From assembly GCA_046759305.1 (NCBI GenBank), contig JBHIBY010000084.1, positions 1 to 9,517 on the forward strand: 9,517 nt of DNA, given 5' to 3'. A program made the translations under genes and the position numbers. Source of the DNA: JADFRG01 sp046759305. Lineage in GTDB: Bacteria > Chloroflexota > Anaerolineae > Anaerolineales > E44-bin32. A model generated the notes under the pieces. The model made no database searches, was not told the origin of the DNA, and saw nothing but the letters and a program-made list of their open reading frames with translations. This document shows, piece by piece, positions 6,266-9,517 of the stretch; within the stretch, counting starts at the first letter, position 1; each line of letters opens with the position of its first letter.

Positions 6266-7558
6266 TTGGGTGTCCTTGATTCCATCAACCAGATCCTGAC
6301 TGGGGACGAGCAGCAGACAGTTGCCGCAGCTCCGATGATGGCGGAGGATCGCATCAGGCGCCTTGAGGCGGAAATAGGTAAGCTGCGTACGGTGTTGCGC
6401 GGAACCGCCGCGCTCAACGCGGCTCTCAACTACGAGCGCGTGATGGACATGGCGCTCGATCTCGCCACCAATGCACTGACTGACGCGGAAGCCGGGGGAT
6501 TGGTCAGCGCATTGCTCCTGTACGATGGCGAGGATCTACAGGTGGTCTCGGAGCGTGGATTCATGAGGGCGGATCTGAACACCAATATTCCAGGCCGTGT
6601 CGGCGTGGTGGAGAAAGCCATGTCGACGGGTCAGCTGGAAGCCATTGCGGATCCTGCGTCCGATCCCGAGCTGGGGCGATTGCTCGCGCTAAGGAAATGC
6701 AGCGTTGCGGTTTGCATTCCCCTGGTGGTCGGATTGGAGGTCTATGGCCTCATGCTCTTTGCTCACCCTCAGCAAGACTATATGACCGAGGAGGGGCTTG
6801 AGATCCTTGAATCAATTGCACAACAAGCCATCGTTGCGCTGCAGAATGCCCGCCTGTACAGCCAATTGGAGCAAGAAAAGGAACGTATGGCCGAGATCCA
6901 GGAAGAGGCACGCAATAAGCTCGCGCGCGATCTACACGATGGGCCGGCGCAATCCATCGGGGCCATCGCAATGCGAGTCAACTTCGCGCGCCGATTAGTG
7001 CAACGGGATGCAAAGCGTGCGTCGGACGAGCTCTACAAAATTGAGGAATTAGCTCGAAGAACTTCGAAAGAGATCCGCCAGATGCTCTTTACCCTAAGAC
7101 CCCTTATCCTGGAATCGGAGGGACTGAGAGCCGCTTTGAAGGACCTATCTCGCAAGTTTGACGAGACGCACAATCAGACGGTTCATGTCGATGTCGATCC
7201 GCAGATCGAGAGCGCCTTGGAAGTTGGCACGCAGGGCGTTATGTTCTTCATCGTCGAAGAAGCCGTGAATAATGCCCGCAAGCATGCTCGCGCGGAGCAC
7301 ATCTGGATACGGCTGAAACCTGACGGACAAATGGCCCTACTCGAGATTGAGGATAATGGGGTTGGGTTCGACGTGGGGGAAGTCCAGGACAATTACGAGC
7401 AACGCGGAAGCCTGGGCATGGTGAACCTACATGAACGTGCTGAGATGGTACACGGCATTTTGAAGATCGACTCGACTCGCGGCCAGGGTACGCGCATCTC
7501 GGTGAAGATCCCCATGACGGTCGAGGCCGCCGAAAGTTTGCACCGCATCGGCGGTTAG
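6266..7558 (+). CDS. GAF-domain sensor histidine kinase, NarL/DegS (HisKA_3) type
   Basis: This 430-aa two-component sensor kinase would autophosphorylate a histidine and pass the phosphate to a LuxR/NarL-type response regulator. Domains in order: a short coiled-coil lead (about 25-45), a GAF sensor domain (about 50-195), a coiled-coil linker (196-218), and the HisKA_3 dimerisation domain with the phospho-acceptor motif ARDLHDGPAQ (His224). The HATPase_c domain follows, with N-box EEAVNNARKHA (331-341), G1 box DNGVGFD (363-369) and G2 box GSLGMVNLHERA (381-392). There is no transmembrane segment or signal peptide, so it senses something in the cytoplasm or relays from a partner. The start is TTG at 6266, with GAGAGGG 8 nt upstream; the nearby ATG at 6259 is out of frame and stops at once. 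No response regulator lies in the window, making it an orphan here. The GAF ligand cannot be predicted. Confidence 0.94.
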   Translation: MGVLDSINQILTGDEQQTVAAAPMMAEDRIRRLEAEIGKLRTVLRGTAALNAALNYERVMDMALDLATNALTDAEAGGLVSALLLYDGEDLQVVSERGFMRADLNTNIPGRVGVVEKAMSTGQLEAIADPASDPELGRLLALRKCSVAVCIPLVVGLEVYGLMLFAHPQQDYMTEEGLEILESIAQQAIVALQNARLYSQLEQEKERMAEIQEEARNKLARDLHDGPAQSIGAIAMRVNFARRLVQRDAKRASDELYKIEELARRTSKEIRQMLFTLRPLILESEGLRAALKDLSRKFDETHNQTVHVDVDPQIESALEVGTQGVMFFIVEEAVNNARKHARAEHIWIRLKPDGQMALLEIEDNGVGFDVGEVQDNYEQRGSLGMVNLHERAEMVHGILKIDSTRGQGTRISVKIPMTVEAAESLHRIGG

Positions 7559-7589
7559 CCTCAGGCGTTTCCCGAACGACTCAGATAGC

Positions 7590-7628
7590 ATAGAAAGCCC
7601 CCGATCAGCCGCCGGGGGCACTTTCTAT
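7590..7628 (+). terminator. Strong hairpin after the histidine kinase gene
   Basis: ATAGAAAG pairs with CTTTCTAT and CCCCCG pairs with CGGGGG, giving a long stem with a small CA bulge and a 9-nt loop, 31 nt after the kinase stop. The shorter GC stem followed by ACTTTCT may act as a terminator, although the T-run is poor. The symmetry would allow action in either direction. Confidence 0.7.
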
Positions 7629-7691
7629 CTCCTTGATGCCTCATAAACAGTAACGTTTCTGATGACGAACGGATAACGGCAGGAGGCTACA

Positions 7692-7733
7692 GTGCATCTG
7701 AGCGAGTCTCCAATTGCCGAAATAGACACTTAG
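7692..7733 (+). CDS. Possible 13-aa leader peptide
   Basis: GTG at 7692 lies 5 nt after a consensus AGGAGG (7681-7686) and opens a 13-codon ORF reading MHLSESPIAEIDT, ending at TAG 7731-7733. The stop overlaps the next Shine-Dalgarno (AGGAGGAG, 7732-7739), so translation here could affect the following ORF. The only support is the ribosome-binding signal and the spacing. Confidence 0.25.
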   Translation: MHLSESPIAEIDT

Positions 7734-7748
7734 GAGGAGCAGACCTCT

Positions 7749-7886
7749 ATGGCCAAGCTAAAGACACCTGAAGCCCGAAACAGAAGGCTCGCTCGTCTAA
7801 ACACTGGTCCATTTCTATCTCAAAGAACTCTGGATAGGAACCTAATCATGCCCCAGCTCTCCGAATCTCAAGGAGGTACTGTATGA
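7749..7886 (+). CDS. Small hypothetical basic protein, 45 aa
   Basis: ATG at 7749 lies 9 nt after GAGGAG (7734-7739). The product begins MAKLKTPEARNRRLARLN and is rich in Arg and Lys in its first half, with no membrane segment. The stop TGA (7884-7886) overlaps the next ATG (7883) as ATGA, a typical sign of translational coupling. Within its 3' end lies AAGGAGGT (7870-7877), which serves the next start. I do not recognise the protein. The well-placed signals argue for expression, while the short length and unknown sequence argue for caution; a decayed gene remnant is the alternative. Confidence 0.4.
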   Translation: MAKLKTPEARNRRLARLNTGPFLSQRTLDRNLIMPQLSESQGGTV

Positions 7887-8080
7887 CAGATGACCAACCC
7901 ATTTTCCTAGATGGTCCAGATCAGACGAAGAGTGGAAGGATACAAGACCATGACCGCGCTACTGCCTGCTTTACCGGCACTACTTGCCCTCGCCGGCTCC
8001 ATCTGTCTTGCGATTGGCATCACATTACGCCAACGCGAAACGGCCGAGCAACAGCGCCAAATAGAAGAACGATTGAGTGA
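7883..8080 (+). CDS. Small hypothetical ORF, 65 aa, overlapping the next gene
   Basis: ATG at 7883 has a near-perfect Shine-Dalgarno (AAGGAGGT, 5-nt spacing) and overlaps the preceding stop. The first 25 residues (MTDDQPIFLDGPDQ, then a charged stretch) look protein-like. From base 7950 onwards it overlaps the membrane protein ORF in another frame, and its residues become rich in Cys, Trp, His, Arg and Thr, as expected of a shadow frame. Either the two genes truly overlap, or this start belongs to the downstream protein through a +1 frameshift (programmed or a sequencing error) between 7911 and 7950. Not recognised. Confidence 0.35.
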   Translation: MTDDQPIFLDGPDQTKSGRIQDHDRATACFTGTTCPRRLHLSCDWHHITPTRNGRATAPNRRTIE

Positions 8081-8189
8081 ATGGGTCGGCTCGAACGAAG
8101 TGGATAGTCGACAGCAGCTAAAGCAAGACATCCAGAAAGTAGGAGAGCTATTCGAGCTGATGGAGCGAATCCAGTATTTGACTGATTAG
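7950..8189 (+). CDS. Small membrane-anchored coiled-coil protein, 79 aa
   Basis: The product starts with a hydrophobic segment, MTALLPALPALLALAGSICL and on to about residue 24, enough for one transmembrane helix. It is followed by a charged, Gln/Glu-rich helical region (about 27-77) with heptad-like spacing, so a membrane-tethered coiled coil facing the cytoplasm is likely. I chose ATG 7950 because GGAAGGA (7934-7940) lies 9 nt upstream; the frame is open back to ATG 7911, which would add 13 residues but has no Shine-Dalgarno. It is the last ORF of the small-ORF cluster. Not recognised as a named family; the function is unknown. Confidence 0.6.
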   Translation: MTALLPALPALLALAGSICLAIGITLRQRETAEQQRQIEERLSEWVGSNEVDSRQQLKQDIQKVGELFELMERIQYLTD

Positions 8190-8192
8190 CCT

Positions 8193-8208
8193 GGCGGAGA
8201 AAGCCGCC
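8193..8208 (+). other. Short GC hairpin after the small membrane protein
   Basis: GGCGG-AGAAAG-CCGCC starts 3 nt after the stop at 8189. It has no T-run after it, so it could be a weak terminator or an mRNA-stabilising stem. The rest of the gap up to 8288 shows no gene. Confidence 0.35.
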
Positions 8209-8288
8209 GCGAATCCACAAAACGCATCATAACGATCAGAAGACGGCCGACCAGACAATCGCCTAACGGGCGTTTGCTAGGTTTGTCG

Positions 8289-8302
8289 AGGATCGCGATC
8301 CT
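8289..8302. promoter_or_regulatory. 14-bp perfect palindrome before the hydrolase gene
   Basis: AGGATCGCGATCCT is a perfect inverted repeat ending immediately before the hydrolase Shine-Dalgarno (GGAGGT, 8303-8308). It could be an operator for a dimeric repressor, or an mRNA stem that hides the ribosome-binding site. It could also be chance, since GATC- and GCGATC-containing words are common in this window. Confidence 0.3.
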
Positions 8303-8313
8303 GGAGGTGGAAG

Positions 8314-9222
8314 GTGAAACGATGGCAGAAGGTTGCAGTAGGGATAGCCGGATCTGTGCTTGTCATCCTGTTCGTGGGATTGATGGTCGTGAGCCGCTCA
8401 CAGGCACACGATCTGGTCACCCATCCCATTGGCGAGCGGGAGGCGATCGATCAGACTCCGGCCGACTTCGGGCTGGCCTACGAAGATGTAAGCGTTACGA
8501 CCCCAGATGGCTTGAGGCTGGTCGGCTGGTACGTCCCTTCGCGGAACGGCGCCGCGATCATGGCCCAGCATGGATACACGTCAGACCGCAGAGAGTTGCT
8601 GGAGGAAGCTGCAATGCTCAACAAGCACGGTTATGGCGTGCTGCTGACGTCCGTCCGGGCACACGATCTGAGCGACGGCGAAGTGATCTCCTTCGGCTTC
8701 AACGAGATGCAGGATCTGGAGGCGTGGTACCGGTACCTGCTCACGCGCGGTGAAGTCGACCCGAACCGGATCGGCATCCTCGGCAATTCGATGGGGGGCT
8801 CGCTGGTCATCCAGTATGCTGCGCAAAACGAGAACATCCGGGCGATCGTGGCCCACAGCGCCTTCTCCTCTTTGGACGACACAGTAGCGACCTCCATCGA
8901 GTACTTCACCGGGCTACCTTCGTTCCCCTTCGCGCCGGCCATCGTCTTCTGGGCCGAAAAGGAGGTGGGGTTTGACTCGGCGGGAGTCAGCGCCAAGACT
9001 TGGGTCAGCGAGCTGAGCCCGCGCCCGGTCCTGCTGCTTCAAGGCGGTGCGGATACCAAGATTTCGGTTGAGAGTGGGCAGCTGCTGCACGATGCAGCAG
9101 GGGAGCCGAAAGAACTGTGGTACGAGCCCGAGCTCGGCCACACAGAATTCGACACCGCGCTGCCGGAGCAATATGAGGAGCGCGTCCTCGGATTCTTTGA
9201 TCACTATCTGCTGGAAGAGTGA
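8314..9222 (+). CDS. Membrane-anchored alpha/beta hydrolase
   Basis: This 302-aa alpha/beta-hydrolase-fold protein is probably an esterase, lipase-like or peptidase-like serine hydrolase of the family annotated as alpha/beta hydrolase or S9-like. Residues 1-6 are basic and 7-27 hydrophobic without a lipobox Cys, suggesting a signal anchor with the enzyme outside the membrane. Then follow the HGYTSDR oxyanion strand (86-92), the nucleophile elbow GNSMGGS (157-163, Ser159), the acid in GGADTKIS (Asp247) and the base in GHTEF (His276), so the triad is complete. The usual RGHGxSxG motif after the second strand reads RAHDLSDGE (115-123). The start is GTG at 8314 with GGAGGT 5 nt upstream. The gene stands 124 nt after the small membrane protein gene and could be co-transcribed with it. 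The substrate cannot be predicted. Confidence 0.92.
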   Translation: MKRWQKVAVGIAGSVLVILFVGLMVVSRSQAHDLVTHPIGEREAIDQTPADFGLAYEDVSVTTPDGLRLVGWYVPSRNGAAIMAQHGYTSDRRELLEEAAMLNKHGYGVLLTSVRAHDLSDGEVISFGFNEMQDLEAWYRYLLTRGEVDPNRIGILGNSMGGSLVIQYAAQNENIRAIVAHSAFSSLDDTVATSIEYFTGLPSFPFAPAIVFWAEKEVGFDSAGVSAKTWVSELSPRPVLLLQGGADTKISVESGQLLHDAAGEPKELWYEPELGHTEFDTALPEQYEERVLGFFDHYLLEE

Positions 9223-9327
9223 GGGCGTCGTTCAACAAACGCCGACTAAACTTCGATTAGCTGGGATCCGGCCGCGATGTCGCGCCGCGAGCTTGGCTGG
9301 CTGGAGGACCCACTAGAGGAGCCGCCC
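9223..9327. other. Intergenic stretch after the hydrolase
   Basis: No gene is supported here. A small stem GGCGT...ACGCC (9224-9243) follows the hydrolase stop but has no T-run, so it is at best a weak terminator. Confidence 0.3.
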
Positions 9328-9435
9328 ATGATTTTCTTGCCGATCCAGAGTCATGCTTGGTTTTACTGTTACCTGTATCTATGTTTCACCATAGCGGCGG
9401 GAGCGGTCGTCGGGAGAATCCAGCGCATCACGTAG
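9328..9435 (+). CDS. Possible 35-aa membrane peptide
   Basis: ATG at 9328 has a good Shine-Dalgarno (AGAGGAG, 9315-9321, 6-nt spacing). The peptide begins MIFLPIQSHAWFYCYLYLCF, continues through AAGAVVG, and ends in a basic tail, RIQRIT. This matches a single membrane-spanning small protein with a positive C-terminal end. The frame extends upstream to ATG 9277 (52 aa), but that start has no Shine-Dalgarno. The second half overlaps a candidate partial gene on the opposite strand, and only one of the two is likely real. Confidence 0.3.
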   Translation: MIFLPIQSHAWFYCYLYLCFTIAAGAVVGRIQRIT

Positions 9436-9515
9436 CAGCAACCGGCCCGCCTAGCCACTTCCTGGATCGGACCCGGCCTCAACTCCTTGAGGACGCGGGA
9501 GTCGATCAGGCGTTC
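9369..9515 (-). CDS. Possible C-terminal fragment of a gene entering from the right edge
   Basis: The minus-strand frame is open from the window edge for 48 codons to TAA (9371-9369). The first part reads ERLIDSRVLKELRPGPIQEV, which has a protein-like composition; the last 20 residues look less so. There is no start in view and I do not recognise the sequence. It conflicts with the plus-strand 35-aa ORF. Confidence 0.25.
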   Translation of the reverse strand, partial: ERLIDSRVLKELRPGPIQEVARRAGCCYVMRWILPTTAPAAMVKHRYR

Positions 9516-9517
9516 CC

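Larger units (their letters stand above)
8269..9243. repeat. Short inverted repeat flanking the hydrolase gene
   Basis: GGCGTTTG (8269-8276) recurs inverted as CAAACGCC (9236-9243), one copy on each side of the hydrolase gene. At 8 bp exact (10 with one mismatch) it is near what chance allows. No transposase or target-site duplication accompanies it. Confidence 0.15.

Noticed and set aside
8261..8340. GCCTAAC followed by GGGCGTTT, resembling the inverse core of an integron attC site
   Set aside because: No matching GTTRRRY core is found at the expected distance downstream, and no integrase is present, so a cassette interpretation is unsupported.
8274..8753. 159-aa plus-strand ORF overlapping the hydrolase gene
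   Set aside because: It is a shadow frame: Arg/Gly/His-rich composition with no domain, whereas the overlapping frame has a full catalytic triad.
8269..9243. The 8-bp inverted repeats as ends of a mobile element around the hydrolase
   Set aside because: Too short, with no transposase and no flanking target duplication; kept only as a low-confidence repeat.

Overview
The window reads as bacterial chromosome, most likely from an uncultured member of the Chloroflexota (Anaerolineae-like). This is an inference from gene order and from the long N-terminal extension on RecG, and no marker gene proves it. Coding density is high, genes are tightly packed, and many starts are GTG or TTG. I see no rRNA, tRNA, CRISPR array, insertion sequence or phage gene.

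Left part (1-5023, minus strand): a compact operon read right to left: Asp23/Gls24 family protein, FakA-type DAK2 fatty-acid kinase, DegV/FakB-type fatty-acid-binding protein, then RecG helicase, which runs off the left edge. Junctions are 0 nt, a 4-nt overlap and a 4-nt gap, so the genes are very probably co-transcribed and translationally coupled. FakA with a FakB partner would phosphorylate exogenous fatty acids for phospholipid synthesis. RecG remodels stalled replication forks and recombination intermediates.

Middle (5024-6265): ribosomal protein L28 (rpmB, 59 aa) diverges from the operon and ends at a clear intrinsic terminator. Ribulose-phosphate 3-epimerase (rpe) converges on it from the other side. 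The order rpe / inverted rpmB / asp23 / fakA / recG is the same order and relative orientation as I recall from Bacillus subtilis and relatives, so this is an old conserved neighbourhood.

Right part (6266-9517, plus strand): a soluble GAF-domain NarL-type histidine kinase with a roughly 230-bp divergent promoter and leader region and no response regulator in the window, closed by a strong hairpin. Next is a cluster of very small ORFs (7692-8189), each preceded by a good Shine-Dalgarno sequence, ending in a 79-aa membrane-anchored coiled-coil protein. Then comes a membrane-anchored alpha/beta hydrolase with an intact catalytic triad. The last 295 bp hold a possible 35-aa membrane peptide on plus and, overlapping it, a possible partial gene on minus entering from the right edge; at most one is likely real.

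The left two thirds are conserved housekeeping genes. The least explained part is the small-ORF cluster and the region around the hydrolase. I found no convincing new multi-gene system.
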